Shown: piece by piece, positions 1-11,678 of the stretch | Layout of the letters: each line of letters opens with the position of its first letter | Numbering within the stretch: the first letter of the stretch is position 1 | Source: Buchnera aphidicola (Aphis nerii) | Lineage (GTDB): Bacteria; Pseudomonadota; Gammaproteobacteria; Enterobacterales; Enterobacteriaceae | DNA: 64,000 bases | Assembly (NCBI RefSeq): GCF_005083105.1 | Contig: NZ_CP034885.1 | Location: 62,001 to 126,000 of the forward strand | Direction of reading: 5' to 3' | The notes under the pieces: model-generated | What the model was told of the DNA's origin: nothing | The model's input: the letters and a program-made list of their open reading frames with translations, nothing else | The model's database searches: none | Program-made: the position numbers and the translations under genes

Positions 1-38
1 TTATATTATTTAACTTTGAGTAGTAAGTAGGTGTTCAA

Positions 39-1052
39 ATGAAAGTATTAGGTATTGAAACATCATGTGATGATACTGGAGTTGCTATTTATGATAGTAT
101 GCAAGGTTTATTGATAAACGAATTATATAATCAAAAAAAAATACACGTTCGTTACGGAGGAATTGTTCCTGAATTAGCATCACGAGAACATGCAAAAAAA
201 ATTATTTTTTTAATAAATAAAATTCTAAAAAAAATAAATATAAAAAAAGAAATTGATCTTATTGCATATACCGCAGGTCCTGGTTTAGTTGGTTCTTTAT
301 TAGTCGGTTCTACATTAGCATGTTCTTTAGGTTTTTCTTTAGATGTTCCTGTATTACCTATAAATCATATGGAGGCACATTTATTATCACCAATGATTGA
401 GAATAAGTCAATGAAATTTCCATTTATTGGATTGCTAGTATCTGGCAAGCATACTCAAATTATTGCAGCTTATAAATTAGGAAAATACGAAATTCTTGGA
501 AATTCATTAGATGATGCTGCAGGTGAAGCATTTGATAAAATATCGAAATTATTAGGATTAAAATATCCAAATGGTAGAGAATTATCTAAATTAGCAATGA
601 AAGGTGTAGAAAGTAATTTGTATTTTCCTCGCCCTATGAAAAATCATCCTAATTTAAATTTTAGTTTTTCAGGTTTAAAAACTTTCACTTCTAACATTAT
701 TAAAAATAATGTTTTAGATATTCAACAAAAGGCAAATATTGCAAAAGCTTTTGAAGATGCAGTAGTTGATATATTATTAATTAAAACTAAAAAAGCTCTA
801 TTTCAAAAAGGATGGAATAATTTAGTTATAGCTGGTGGTGTAAGTGCAAATAAATTATTACGTAAGAATGCGTCAATAATGATGAAAAAAATTTTTAATG
901 GCGACGTATTTTATGCTTCATCACATTTTTGTACAGATAATGGTGCGATGATTGCTTATTTAGGATCATTATATTATAAAAAATCATATATTTCTTCATT
1001 GGAAATTTTAATAAAACCAAAATGGTCCTTAGAAGATGTGTGTAAAAGATAA
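39..1052 (+). CDS. tsaD: tRNA N6-threonylcarbamoyladenosine transferase subunit TsaD
   Basis: TsaD transfers the threonylcarbamoyl group to A37 of ANN-decoding tRNAs, working with TsaB, TsaC and TsaE in the cytoplasm. The 337-residue product has the family's usual length and aligns with the enteric protein from end to end. Visible motifs are GIETSCDDTG at 5-14, the metal-binding NHMEAH at 109-114, DDAAGEAFDK, FSFSGLKT and the C-terminal CTDNGAMIAY. The start is the only sensible ATG before GIETSCD. One oddity is that the usually invariant VSGGHT reads VSGKHT, with Lys137 replacing a glycine. It stands alone, convergent with ribB. The family call is certain; the effect of Lys137 is unknown. 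Confidence 0.97.
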   Translation: MKVLGIETSCDDTGVAIYDSMQGLLINELYNQKKIHVRYGGIVPELASREHAKKIIFLINKILKKINIKKEIDLIAYTAGPGLVGSLLVGSTLACSLGFSLDVPVLPINHMEAHLLSPMIENKSMKFPFIGLLVSGKHTQIIAAYKLGKYEILGNSLDDAAGEAFDKISKLLGLKYPNGRELSKLAMKGVESNLYFPRPMKNHPNLNFSFSGLKTFTSNIIKNNVLDIQQKANIAKAFEDAVVDILLIKTKKALFQKGWNNLVIAGGVSANKLLRKNASIMMKKIFNGDVFYASSHFCTDNGAMIAYLGSLYYKKSYISSLEILIKPKWSLEDVCKR

Positions 1053-1074
1053 AAAATTTTATATATTTTATTTT

Positions 1075-1710
1075 TTATTTCAAAATATATTGAATTAAAT
1101 CTCTTATAGTTAAAACAGTTATATTTTTTTCTTTTGAAAATCTAACAATTTCGGGTATACGAGACATTGAACCATCTTCATTGGTTAATTCACAAATTAC
1201 TCCTGCTGGTTTAAATCCTGCAAGAGATACTATTTCAATAGCTGCTTCTGTATGACCAGATCTAGCTAAAATTCCGTCTATGTTTCCTATTAAAGGAAAA
1301 ACATGACCTGGTCGATTTAGATCGTTAGGTTTGACATTATCCGCTATAGCTGTCTTAATAGTTGTTAATCTATCTTGAGCTGATACACCAGTAGAAACAC
1401 CTTTAGATGCTTCTATTGTGACTGTAAAAGCTGTTTGATACCTACTTGTATTATTTTTTACCATCATTGGTAAATTTAATTTTTTTCGTTGATCCTCTGT
1501 TATACATAGACATACGATACCACTTCCGTAACGAATTGTTAAAGCCATTTGTTCTACTGTCATTTGTTCACAGGAGAAAACAAGATCTCCTTCATTTTCT
1601 CTGTTTTCGTCATCTATTATAATAACACCTTGTCCAGATTTTAAAGCTGCTATTCCTTTTTCTACACGTTCTATAGGGTTTCCAAATTCATAAAGTAGTA
1701 TTTGATTCAT
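1075..1710 (-). CDS. ribB: 3,4-dihydroxy-2-butanone 4-phosphate synthase RibB
   Basis: RibB converts ribulose 5-phosphate to 3,4-dihydroxy-2-butanone 4-phosphate plus formate, the four-carbon branch of riboflavin synthesis. At 211 residues it is a monofunctional RibB of normal enteric size, with no GTP cyclohydrolase II domain. The conserved metal and substrate motif [12 protein letters not shown] lies at residues 33-44, followed by SGIVCL, a DRLTTI segment and RPGHVFPL. It is transcribed leftward with 194 bp between it and hldE. I see no FMN riboswitch in that leader, although enteric ribB normally has one. The pathway partner ribE is at 52.9 kb. Confidence 0.97.
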   Translation of the reverse strand: MNQILLYEFGNPIERVEKGIAALKSGQGVIIIDDENRENEGDLVFSCEQMTVEQMALTIRYGSGIVCLCITEDQRKKLNLPMMVKNNTSRYQTAFTVTIEASKGVSTGVSAQDRLTTIKTAIADNVKPNDLNRPGHVFPLIGNIDGILARSGHTEAAIEIVSLAGFKPAGVICELTNEDGSMSRIPEIVRFSKEKNITVLTIRDLIQYILK

Positions 1711-1904
1711 TTTGAAAACCTTAATTAGTTTAGATTAAATAAAAATTTTACATATAAAAAAAATATTTTTATATATTATATCTCGAGTAAAAATTAAGAG
1801 CAATCTTAAAATATATAGCTAATATTATTTATATTTAAATATTACATATAAAATTTATTTTAATTTATTTAATAAATAATATGAATATTTTTTTAAATAT
1901 TTCT

Positions 1905-2849
1905 TTATATATTTAAAATTGTATTTAGTTCATTTATATTTAAAGTTTCAGTGCCTATTTTTTTTATTACTATACTTGCTCCAATGTTTGCATAAAAACA
2001 CGATTCTTCTAAAGAATATCCGTTAGATAAAGCCGCTGCTATAATAGAAATGACTGTATCACCTGCACCTGTTACATCTGATGCTATTTTAGATATTGCC
2101 GGAAAATGTATTGGTTTTTTTTTATTTTGAAATAATGTCATGCCATTTTTAGATCGAGTGACTAATAATGCTGATAAGTTTAGTTGAGATATTAATTGTA
2201 TTCCTTTTTTTAATATTTCTTTTTCTTCATGACATTGTCCAACTATCTTTTCAAATTCAGAAAGATTAGGTGTTAATAAAGTAGCTCCAGAATATTTTTC
2301 GAAATCTATGCCTTTTGGGTCTATAAGTGTAATAATAGACATTTCATTGGCTAATCTAATAATTTTTTTAATATGACATAGTGTTCCTTTTGCATAATCT
2401 GATAATACTAAAATTTTATAACTTTTTAATGAATTAATAATTTTTTTATATAATAAATTGAAATTATTTAAACTATATTTTTCTTCAAAATCTAATCGCA
2501 TTAATTGTTTTTTGTTTGATATGATTCTAATTTTCGTAATTGTTTTAGTATTTTTAATATTAATTAAATCAGAAGAGATTTTTTCATGTTTAAGTAATTT
2601 TTTTAATATTTCACCTTCATTATCATCACCAATTATACTAATTATTTTACATTTTCCACCTATTTCAGCAATATTTTTAGCTACATTACCTGCACCACCT
2701 GGTTGATTTTTAATTTTTTTAATTGATGCGACAGGTATTGATTGTTCTGATAGCATATAATAATTTTTACTGTACCAGTAACAATCTAGTATTAAATCTC
2801 CAACTACAAGAACAATTGCATTGTTAAAATCAATATTTTTTTTTTTCAT
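1905..2849 (-). CDS. hldE: Heptose 7-phosphate kinase HldE, kinase domain only
   Basis: In enterics HldE is a two-domain enzyme of about 477 residues. An N-terminal ribokinase-like kinase makes heptose 1,7-bisphosphate, and a C-terminal adenylyltransferase activates heptose 1-phosphate for LPS core synthesis. This 314-residue protein matches only the kinase half. It has the [12 protein letters not shown] start, [31 protein letters not shown] and the catalytic DVTGAGDT near the end. It stops just after the kinase domain, and the adenylyltransferase motif GVFDILHAGH is absent. Only 194 bp separate it from ribB, too little for the missing half. The kinase fold looks intact. Its substrate here is uncertain, because no other heptose gene is in the window. 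Confidence 0.9.
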   Translation of the reverse strand: MKKKNIDFNNAIVLVVGDLILDCYWYSKNYYMLSEQSIPVASIKKIKNQPGGAGNVAKNIAEIGGKCKIISIIGDDNEGEILKKLLKHEKISSDLINIKNTKTITKIRIISNKKQLMRLDFEEKYSLNNFNLLYKKIINSLKSYKILVLSDYAKGTLCHIKKIIRLANEMSIITLIDPKGIDFEKYSGATLLTPNLSEFEKIVGQCHEEKEILKKGIQLISQLNLSALLVTRSKNGMTLFQNKKKPIHFPAISKIASDVTGAGDTVISIIAAALSNGYSLEESCFYANIGASIVIKKIGTETLNINELNTILNI

Positions 2850-3019
2850 TGTGAACCTCTTTAAGATATGGTTAAAATAATTATTATTTTTTAATATATT
2901 AATTTTATTTTTAAAATGATAATAATACCTAATTATTACAAATAATTTTTAAATATTTAAGTATTTTGTATTTTTATTTAAAATAAAATTTCATTTTTTT
3001 AAGTATGAGAAAATTTTTT

Positions 3020-4243
3020 ATGAAAATTTATTTAGTTGGCGGCGCAGTTCGTGATCAATTATTAAAATTACCAATTAAAGATAGAGATTGGGTGGTAGTA
3101 GGTGCTACTAAAAAAGAATTATTAAAGAAAAATTTTCAACAAGTTGGTAAAGATTTTCCAGTTTTTTTGCATCCAGAAACACATGAAGAATATGCTTTGG
3201 CAAGAAAAGAAAGAAAATTAGGAAAAGGTTATAGTGGTTTTTATACTAATTTTAGTTCTAATATAACTTTAGAAGAAGATTTAATTAGACGTGACTTAAC
3301 AATTAATGCTATTGCTCAAGATGAATTTGGAAATTATATTGATCCATATCAAGGTAAGAAAGATTTAGAAAATTGTCTATTACGTCATATTTCTGATGCG
3401 TTTATCGAAGATCCATTACGTGTTTTAAGAACAGCTAGGTTTGCTGCTCAATTAATGCATTTAGGATTTCGTATTGCAAATGAAACTATTCTTTTAATGC
3501 GGAAAATAGTGAAAAGTAAAGAACTATTATATTTAACTATAAATAGAATTTGGATTGAAACTGAAAAAGCATTTAAAACTAGAAATCCACATGTTTATTT
3601 TCAAGTTTTATATGACTGTAAAGCACTTCATTTAATATTTCCAGAAATACATTTTTTATATCAAAAAGAACTACTTTTTCCTAACGTATTAAATAAATTA
3701 AATAATTTTTTTTTATCAATTGGTTTGTCTAAGATATCCATGTTAACTGAAGACATTTCTATACGTTTTTCTTTTTTATTTCAATTTTTTTCTTTGCATG
3801 TTAATTATATGTCCGGAAAAAAGTTTTATGATGAAATTTCTGCATCTATTGTTAAAAATTTTTGTAATCGTTTTAATATTCCTATATATGTTAAAGAAAT
3901 AGCTATATTGAGTGTTGGTTTTTATAAATTTCTAAATTTAATACAATATCAATCTTCTGAAGATATTATCAATTTTTTTTGTAAAATAGATGCTTGGAGA
4001 AAACCAGAACGTGTTAAAAAATTTTCATTTTTAAGCAATTTTAATTTTTTAAATAATCAAGGAAATAATATCTTAAATATTGATAATACACCTGGTTTTT
4101 TTCTTGAAACATCTTTTCATATTACAAAAAATATATCTATCAAATTAATTTTACAAAAAGGTTTTAAAGGAAAAGAAATAAAAAATGAGTTAAATCGATT
4201 AAGAGTTAAAAAATTAAATTTATGGAGAATAAATAAATTTTAA
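3020..4243 (+). CDS. cca: CCA-adding tRNA nucleotidyltransferase Cca (HD motif lost)
   Basis: Cca adds or repairs the 3' CCA of tRNAs. This is essential here because the four tRNA genes in the window do not encode CCA. I chose the ATG at 3020 because MKIYLVGGAVRD is the exact family start; an in-frame ATG at 3005 would add five residues. The class II nucleotidyltransferase head is complete: GGAVRD, DRDWVVVG, the RRDLTINA motif, and EDPLRVLR with ARFAAQ. The C-terminal region keeps DAWRKPERV and GFKGKEI. The metal-dependent HD phosphohydrolase segment of enteric Cca (CHDLGKG) is replaced by aromatic-rich sequence near residues 240-260. Nucleotidyl transfer should persist, but phosphatase and phosphodiesterase activity should not. 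Confidence 0.93.
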   Translation: MKIYLVGGAVRDQLLKLPIKDRDWVVVGATKKELLKKNFQQVGKDFPVFLHPETHEEYALARKERKLGKGYSGFYTNFSSNITLEEDLIRRDLTINAIAQDEFGNYIDPYQGKKDLENCLLRHISDAFIEDPLRVLRTARFAAQLMHLGFRIANETILLMRKIVKSKELLYLTINRIWIETEKAFKTRNPHVYFQVLYDCKALHLIFPEIHFLYQKELLFPNVLNKLNNFFLSIGLSKISMLTEDISIRFSFLFQFFSLHVNYMSGKKFYDEISASIVKNFCNRFNIPIYVKEIAILSVGFYKFLNLIQYQSSEDIINFFCKIDAWRKPERVKKFSFLSNFNFLNNQGNNILNIDNTPGFFLETSFHITKNISIKLILQKGFKGKEIKNELNRLRVKKLNLWRINKF

Positions 4244-4277
4244 AATTATTTTTAATAAATTAGGTAAGTATTATTCA

Positions 4278-5066
4278 TTAGTTTATAAAATAAATTAAAC
4301 CAGCTAGTATAAAACGGTACAATCCAAAAATATTTAATGGAATTTTATTAAGTATTTGAATTAATTTTTTTATTGAAAATAAAGAAATTATTAAAGATAT
4401 AAAAAATCCACTTAGGTAATAAGGTATATGGTGAATATTAATTTGATTTATATTTTTAAGTAAATCTAAAAAAGATGCTCCTATTGTTAAAGGTATCGAA
4501 ATAATAAAAGAGAAGTCTATTGCGACAGAACGTTTGATACCCAATAATATTGCAGTTCCTATTGTAGCACCTGATCTTGAGAAACCTGGGTATAAACACA
4601 ACGATTCAAAGCATCCAATAATTAGTGATTGTAATATATTTATGTCATTAATAGAATTTATTGTTGATTTTTTAGGTTTGAAAATTTCGCTAATAATAAG
4701 GAAAATACCTCCGAAAATTAATGCATACATTATATTCTTAGGATTAAATAATAATTTGATACTATCATAAAATATAAAACCTAAAGATACCGTAGGTATC
4801 AGAGATATTAAAATATGTATATTTTTATTTCTTTTTTTCTTTTTAAAATTTATTAAATTTATTATTTCTTTAAAAAAAAATATGAATATTGCTATTGATG
4901 ATCCAAATTGAACAAATATTTTTAATATATCTATATTTTTGTTTGATATACCTAACCAGTGACTAATAACGACTATATGTCCGGTTGATGAAATAGGAAA
5001 GAATTCTGTTATTCCTTCTATGATTCCAATTACTATAGAAATAATTATTTTATAGATATAAAACAT
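4278..5066 (-). CDS. uppP: Undecaprenyl-diphosphatase UppP (BacA)
   Basis: This inner-membrane enzyme dephosphorylates undecaprenyl diphosphate, recycling the lipid carrier for peptidoglycan synthesis. The 262-residue protein is slightly shorter than the enteric one (about 273) and is almost entirely hydrophobic helices. The two active-site signatures are both present: EGITEFFPISSTGH at about residues 18-31, and the PGFSRSG motif in the second half. It is transcribed leftward, toward cca, and sits upstream of the crr terminator hairpin at 5086-5114. Retention fits a symbiont that still makes a cell wall. Confidence 0.96.
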   Translation of the reverse strand: MFYIYKIIISIVIGIIEGITEFFPISSTGHIVVISHWLGISNKNIDILKIFVQFGSSIAIFIFFFKEIINLINFKKKKRNKNIHILISLIPTVSLGFIFYDSIKLLFNPKNIMYALIFGGIFLIISEIFKPKKSTINSINDINILQSLIIGCFESLCLYPGFSRSGATIGTAILLGIKRSVAIDFSFIISIPLTIGASFLDLLKNINQINIHHIPYYLSGFFISLIISLFSIKKLIQILNKIPLNIFGLYRFILAGLIYFIN

Positions 5067-5085
5067 TTATTTTATCTCTTTAAGT

Positions 5086-5114
5086 AAAACGGCACTAAAT
5101 AATAGCACCGTTTT
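5086..5114 (-). terminator. Hairpin terminator after crr
   Basis: The arms AAAACGGCACTA and TAGCACCGTTTT form a 12-bp stem containing two G-U pairs, with a 5-base loop. It begins 14 bases beyond the crr stop codon in the leftward direction and ends in a T run. It is the likely end of the ptsH-ptsI-crr transcript. Confidence 0.75.
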
Positions 5115-5128
5115 TATTTTTCTAGGAA

Positions 5129-5632
5129 TTAATTATATAAAGACATAATTATTGTTTCACCGGCAATAATAGAACCTGATGATTTTTCTATTTTTTTAAA
5201 TTTTTCCATATTAGATATTACTACAGGTGTCAAAATAGAACGTGCTTTTTTTTCTAATATATTTAAATCGAATAAGATAATAGTATCTCCTATTTTTACT
5301 TTTTGATCATCTTTAGCTATTTGTTTAAAACCTTCTCCTTTTAATTGTATTGTATCAATACCAAAATGTACGAATAATTCCACACCATCTTCTGAAAAAA
5401 TTGAAAAAGCATGTTTACTATTGAGTATTTTACTAATAGTTCCATTTACTGGTGATATTATTTTATTGCCTGATGGTTTAATTGCAATTCCATCACCTAC
5501 AATTTTTTTAGAAAAAACAACATCTGGCACATCTTCAATATTTATTATTTCGCCTGATACAGGTGCAAAAATTTCTATTTTGTTTGAAAAATGAGATTTT
5601 TTGACATTAAAAAAATCTGATAAGAAACCCAT
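5129..5632 (-). CDS. crr: Glucose-specific PTS component EIIA(Glc), Crr
   Basis: EIIA(Glc) accepts phosphate from HPr and passes it to the membrane glucose transporter EIICB. In free-living enterics it also signals to adenylate cyclase. The 167-residue protein matches the family from end to end. The supporting His74 lies in KHAFSIFS, and the phosphorylated His is His89, in the [10 protein letters not shown] motif. The order ptsH-ptsI-crr is the same as in enterics, with 57 bp between ptsI and crr. A hairpin terminator follows. A membrane EIICB gene is not in this window. Confidence 0.97.
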   Translation of the reverse strand: MGFLSDFFNVKKSHFSNKIEIFAPVSGEIINIEDVPDVVFSKKIVGDGIAIKPSGNKIISPVNGTISKILNSKHAFSIFSEDGVELFVHFGIDTIQLKGEGFKQIAKDDQKVKIGDTIILFDLNILEKKARSILTPVVISNMEKFKKIEKSSGSIIAGETIIMSLYN

Positions 5633-5689
5633 TTTATTCTCCTAAGCACTTCTATTATTATTTCTTATTTTAAAAAATTAAATGACTCC

Positions 5690-7399
5690 TTAATTAAATT
5701 TATTTAATAAATTAAATATTTCTTTTGTCGTAGGTAAATCTAATATTTTTTTAGCTAAATTTTGAGCCTTTGAGAAAGAAGTTTTTCGAATTTTTTCTTT
5801 GATTTTAGGAATACTTGTTGAACTCATACTAAACTCATCTAAACCCATACCTAATAAAAGAGCAGTAATACGTTCGTCTCCTGCTAATTCTCCACACATA
5901 CCAGTCCATTTTTTATTTTTATGAGAAACATCAATTACATTTTTAATTAATTTTAATATAGCTGGACTAATTGGATTATACAAATGTGAAATTAAATCAT
6001 TACCTCGATCAACAGCCAAAGTGTATTGTGTTAAATCATTAGTTCCAATACTAAAAAAATCTACTTCTTTGATTAAATGTTCTGCTATTATGGCTGATGC
6101 AGGAGTTTCTATCATAATTCCAATTTTAATATTTTCATCAAACTTTATATTATTCTTACTTAATTGCTGTTTTAGTTTATTAATTTCTATTTTTAATATT
6201 CGAATTTCCTCTACTGATATGATCATAGGAAATAAAATATATATTTTACCAAAATCAGAAGCTCTTAGTATAGCTTTTAATTGAGTGTGTAAGATTTCTT
6301 TTCTATCCATTGAAATACGTATAGCTCTCCATCCAAGAAATGGATTTTCTTCTTTTGGTAAGTTCATATACGGAAGATCTTTATCACCTCCAATATCCAT
6401 AGTTCTGATAATAACTGATTTATTTCCCATAGTTTCTGCAATTTCTTTATATGCTTGAAATTGTTCTTGTTCTGTCGGCAATGTATTTCGTCCCATAAAT
6501 AAGAATTCTGTTCGATAAAGACCAATACATTCAGCTCCATTTTTTTTTGCTGATTCAACATCTTGAATGTTGCCAATATTAGAACCAATTTTAATGTTAT
6601 GTCCATCAATTGTAGTTGCTGGTAAGTTTTTTAGTTTTATAAAACTATTTTTTTTAAGAAAATATTTTTTTTCTACTTCTTTTTTTTTATTTATTAATTC
6701 AATAGAAGGATTAATAAAAATTTGATTATTGATTGAGTCTAAAATAACATAATCGTTGTTTTTTACTGTGTTTGTAATATTACCAGTACCTACAATTGCA
6801 GGTATTTCCAGTGATCTTGCCATAATTGAAGTATGCGATGTTGGACCACCTAAATCTGTAATGAATCCTAAGATATATTTTAAATTAATTTGCGCAGTTT
6901 CTGAAGGAGTGAGATCTTTTGAAATTAAAATTACTTGATTTTTTATATTGTTTAAATCAACAATATTAATATTAAGTATATTTTTTAATAAACGTAATCC
7001 AATATCTCTTACATCAATTGCTCTGTTTTTTAAATATTCATCTTTTATTTTTTCTAATGATTTAGCTTGTTCTTCAATAACATATTCAGTTGCTTCTGCT
7101 GCGGATATTTTTTTTTCTTGAATTAAGTCTATTATTTCTTTTTCTAATTCTTCATCTTCAAGAAGCATAATATGACCTTCAAAAATGCCTTCTTGTTTTG
7201 TACCAAATTTTTTCCCTGTAATTAATTTGATTTCTGTTAATTGATTAATTGATTTTTTTCTTCCGTTAAAAAATTTATTGATTTCTGTTTTAATATTTTG
7301 AACAGAAATTGTTTTACGGTTAATAACAATATCTTCATTTTTTAATAAAAGAGCATGACCAAATGCGATACCCGGTGATGCCAAAATGCCTGAAATCAT
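5690..7399 (-). CDS. ptsI: PTS enzyme I (phosphoenolpyruvate-protein phosphotransferase)
   Basis: Enzyme I takes phosphate from phosphoenolpyruvate and gives it to HPr, the first step of sugar uptake by the phosphotransferase system. The 569-residue protein is near the enteric length of 575. The phosphorylated histidine is His189, in [13 protein letters not shown]. The PEP-binding barrel contains [41 protein letters not shown] and the catalytic cysteine in GMCGELAGD. It lies 151 bp downstream of ptsH, and that spacer holds a small G+C-rich hairpin that may reduce read-through. Confidence 0.98.
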   Translation of the reverse strand: MISGILASPGIAFGHALLLKNEDIVINRKTISVQNIKTEINKFFNGRKKSINQLTEIKLITGKKFGTKQEGIFEGHIMLLEDEELEKEIIDLIQEKKISAAEATEYVIEEQAKSLEKIKDEYLKNRAIDVRDIGLRLLKNILNINIVDLNNIKNQVILISKDLTPSETAQINLKYILGFITDLGGPTSHTSIMARSLEIPAIVGTGNITNTVKNNDYVILDSINNQIFINPSIELINKKKEVEKKYFLKKNSFIKLKNLPATTIDGHNIKIGSNIGNIQDVESAKKNGAECIGLYRTEFLFMGRNTLPTEQEQFQAYKEIAETMGNKSVIIRTMDIGGDKDLPYMNLPKEENPFLGWRAIRISMDRKEILHTQLKAILRASDFGKIYILFPMIISVEEIRILKIEINKLKQQLSKNNIKFDENIKIGIMIETPASAIIAEHLIKEVDFFSIGTNDLTQYTLAVDRGNDLISHLYNPISPAILKLIKNVIDVSHKNKKWTGMCGELAGDERITALLLGMGLDEFSMSSTSIPKIKEKIRKTSFSKAQNLAKKILDLPTTKEIFNLLNKFN

Positions 7400-7487
7400 A
7401 ACATTACCTTTAACTATAAATTTTATATTTGTTGTAGATAGGAGAACATTGAATGTCAGGCGAATATATTTTTTTTATAAAAGAAAT

Positions 7488-7511
7488 CCGGAAGTAGGAT
7501 TAAACCTCCGG
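7488..7511 (-). terminator. Small hairpin between ptsH and ptsI, possible attenuating terminator
   Basis: The arms CCGGA and TCCGG enclose a loop in which a further GG and CC can pair. This is unusually G+C-rich for the window. It lies about 40 bases past the ptsH stop, and on the leftward strand it is followed by ATTTCTTTT. It could partly terminate transcription and make HPr more abundant than enzyme I, or it could be an RNA end stabiliser. Confidence 0.45.
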
Positions 7512-7550
7512 TGTTTTATAAAAATTCATAAATTATTTTTTAATTATGAT

Positions 7551-7808
7551 TTATTCTAATTCTGTCATTATTTTAGATAAATATTCAATTGCTTTTTTTT
7601 CGTCTTGTCCTTCTGCAGATAATGTAATTAAACTTCCGTGTACTAAACCAAGTGTTTGAATTTTAAATAAACTTTTTGCATTAACAGATTTTCCATTATA
7701 AATTATGTTAATATCAGAAATAAACTTTTTCGCTTCTTTTACAAATTCAGCTGCAGGTCGAGTGTGTAAACCATGCAATGCAGTGATTTTTATTTTATTT
7801 TGAAACAT
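7551..7808 (-). CDS. ptsH: Phosphocarrier protein HPr
   Basis: HPr carries phosphate from enzyme I to the sugar-specific EIIA proteins. The 85-residue protein has exactly the standard HPr length. The phosphorylated His15 sits in [13 protein letters not shown], and Ser46 is in the conserved [12 protein letters not shown] segment. The start is the only Met at the right place. The gene follows cysK in the same direction, as in enterics, with 111 bp between them that contain the cysK terminator hairpin. It therefore probably has its own promoter in that spacer, though I cannot point to convincing boxes. Confidence 0.98.
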   Translation of the reverse strand: MFQNKIKITALHGLHTRPAAEFVKEAKKFISDINIIYNGKSVNAKSLFKIQTLGLVHGSLITLSAEGQDEKKAIEYLSKIMTELE

Positions 7809-7862
7809 TTTTTTTTCCTTATTAATTCGAAATTTCAGAGAATATTTTCTATTTTAAATATT

Positions 7863-7919
7863 AAAATACAACTTCTATAATAAAATTTTTATTGTTTTTT
7901 ATTAAAGAAGTTGTATTTT
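7863..7919 (-). terminator. Terminator hairpin after cysK
   Basis: There is a perfect 14-bp inverted repeat, AAAATACAACTTCT and AGAAGTTGTATTTT, with a 29-base A/T-only-like loop. It abuts the cysK stop codon and lies in the spacer before ptsH. The stem strongly suggests a transcript end for cysK, although the loop is longer than in a typical intrinsic terminator. Confidence 0.65.
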
Positions 7920-8888
7920 TTAATATTTATTTCTACTTTGAAATGATTTAGAAAATAATTCTGTACTTAGATAACGTTCTCCAGAAGAAGGAAGTATAAC
8001 TACTATTTTTTTATTCATAAATTTTTTTTGATTCTGTATTTTTAAAGCTGCTGCAATAGCAGCACCTGAAGAAATGCCAGCCAGTATTCCTTCTTTTTTC
8101 ATTATGTTTTGAGCATGTAATATTGATTCTTCACTTGATATTGTAATAACTTTATCAATCAAATTTAAATCTAAATTTTTAGGAATAAATCCAGCTCCGA
8201 TACCTTGTATTTTATGTAATCCAGGCTCTATTTTTTTACCTGATAAAAATTGAGTAATTACAGGTGATTCTAAAGGTTCTACAGCAATGCTAATAAAGTC
8301 TTTTTTTCCTCTGATTTTTTTTATATATTTTGTGATTCCTGTAATTGTTCCTCCTGTTCCAACTCCTGCAACTAATATATCTATATCTCCATTTGTATCA
8401 TTCCAAATTTCTGGTCCAGTAGTTTTTTCGTGTATTTCTGGATTAGCAGGATTCTCAAATTGTTTTAATAGAAAATAATCTTTTTTATTTAAAGATATAA
8501 TTTCATTTGCTTTAGAAATAGCTCCTTTCATCCCTTTTTTAGCATCTGTTAAAATTAATTTTGCACCTAAATATTTTAATAATTTTTTTCTTTCAGTAGA
8601 CATCGATTCAGGCATTGTAAGAACTAATTCATAATTTCTAGCAGCTGCAACATATGCTAAAGCTATTCCTGTATTTCCACTTGTTGCTTCAATTAATTTA
8701 ATTTTTTTATTTAAATTTCCGTTTTTTTCTGCATTCCATATCATATTAGCACCGATTCTGCATTTAACACTAAAACTTGGATTTCTGGATTCTATTTTTG
8801 CTAAAATATTTCCATTTCCTATTCTATTTAAACGAACAATCGGTGTATTTCCAATAGTTAATGAATTATCTTTATATATTTTATTCAT
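7920..8888 (-). CDS. cysK: Cysteine synthase A (O-acetylserine sulfhydrylase)
   Basis: CysK makes L-cysteine from O-acetylserine and sulfide, using pyridoxal phosphate. The 322-residue protein has the family length. The PLP lysine is Lys42, in [16 protein letters not shown]. The substrate loop [12 protein letters not shown] and the phosphate-binding [10 protein letters not shown] follow, and [11 protein letters not shown] near the C-terminus closes the PLP site. In enterics cysK is followed by ptsHI-crr, as here. On its other side a 433-bp empty gap separates it from ligA, where enterics carry cysZ and zipA. Confidence 0.97.
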   Translation of the reverse strand: MNKIYKDNSLTIGNTPIVRLNRIGNGNILAKIESRNPSFSVKCRIGANMIWNAEKNGNLNKKIKLIEATSGNTGIALAYVAAARNYELVLTMPESMSTERKKLLKYLGAKLILTDAKKGMKGAISKANEIISLNKKDYFLLKQFENPANPEIHEKTTGPEIWNDTNGDIDILVAGVGTGGTITGITKYIKKIRGKKDFISIAVEPLESPVITQFLSGKKIEPGLHKIQGIGAGFIPKNLDLNLIDKVITISSEESILHAQNIMKKEGILAGISSGAAIAAALKIQNQKKFMNKKIVVILPSSGERYLSTELFSKSFQSRNKY

Positions 8889-11334
<2,446 letters not shown>

Positions 11335-11346
11335 AATGTTTTTATT

Positions 11347-11419
11347 TGGGTCGTGCAGGATTTGAACCTGCGACCAATTGATTAAAAGTCAACTGCTCTA
11401 CCAACTGAGCTAACGACCC
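11347..11419 (-). tRNA. tRNA-Lys (anticodon UUU)
   Basis: This 73-nt cloverleaf on the leftward strand has the acceptor pair GGGTCGT and ACGACCC, D-arm GAGC/GCTC, anticodon TTT in loop CTTTTAA, and a T-arm with the TTCAAAT loop. No CCA is encoded, so Cca must add it. Together with the next tRNA it matches the enteric valU-lysV cluster beside gltX. Confidence 0.97.
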
Positions 11420-11430
11420 CAAATATTTTT

Positions 11431-11503
11431 TGGGTGATGACGGACTCGAACCGCCGACTTCCTCCGTGTAAAGGAGGAGCTCTACCAACTGAGCTAATCA
11501 CCC
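11431..11503 (-). tRNA. tRNA-Val (anticodon UAC)
   Basis: This 73-nt cloverleaf on the leftward strand has acceptor arms GGGTGAT and ATCACCC and the anticodon stem CTCCT/AGGAGG-like pairing around loop TTTACAC, giving anticodon TAC. No CCA is encoded. It is 11 bp upstream of tRNA-Lys, and the two are probably one transcript from the promoter at 11525-11553. Confidence 0.97.
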
Positions 11504-11524
11504 TTTTATTCATGTATCTATTTC

Positions 11525-11553
11525 ATTTTATAGATCAAAAAAATCTTAGTCAA
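11525..11553 (-). promoter_or_regulatory. Sigma-70-type promoter for the Val-Lys tRNA pair
   Basis: Reading leftward, TTGACT (5 of 6 consensus) at 11548-11553 is followed by exactly 17 bases and TAAAAT (5 of 6) at 11525-11530. The first tRNA base is 22 bases beyond the -10 box. This is better than chance even in A+T-rich sequence, because the -35 box contains GAC. Confidence 0.65.
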
Positions 11554-11678
11554 TCTTTTTTTGAAAAATTATTTATTTTTTATATTTTAATCATTTTGAT
11601 CAATAATTATCTGTTTTTTATTATATAAAATTTATTTTAAACTTTTCATACAAATTTTTAAAATATTTTAAGGAATAT

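Noticed and set aside
1711-1904. Possible remnant of the HldE C-terminal domain after the hldE stop
   Set aside because: The interval is far too short and contains no nucleotidyltransferase motif in any frame.
2458-2706. 82-codon + strand frame
   Set aside because: It lies wholly antisense to the conserved hldE kinase domain.
11434-11628. Open frame on the + strand across the tRNA-Val gene
   Set aside because: It is the antisense of a tRNA followed by A+T-rich spacer and has no protein features.
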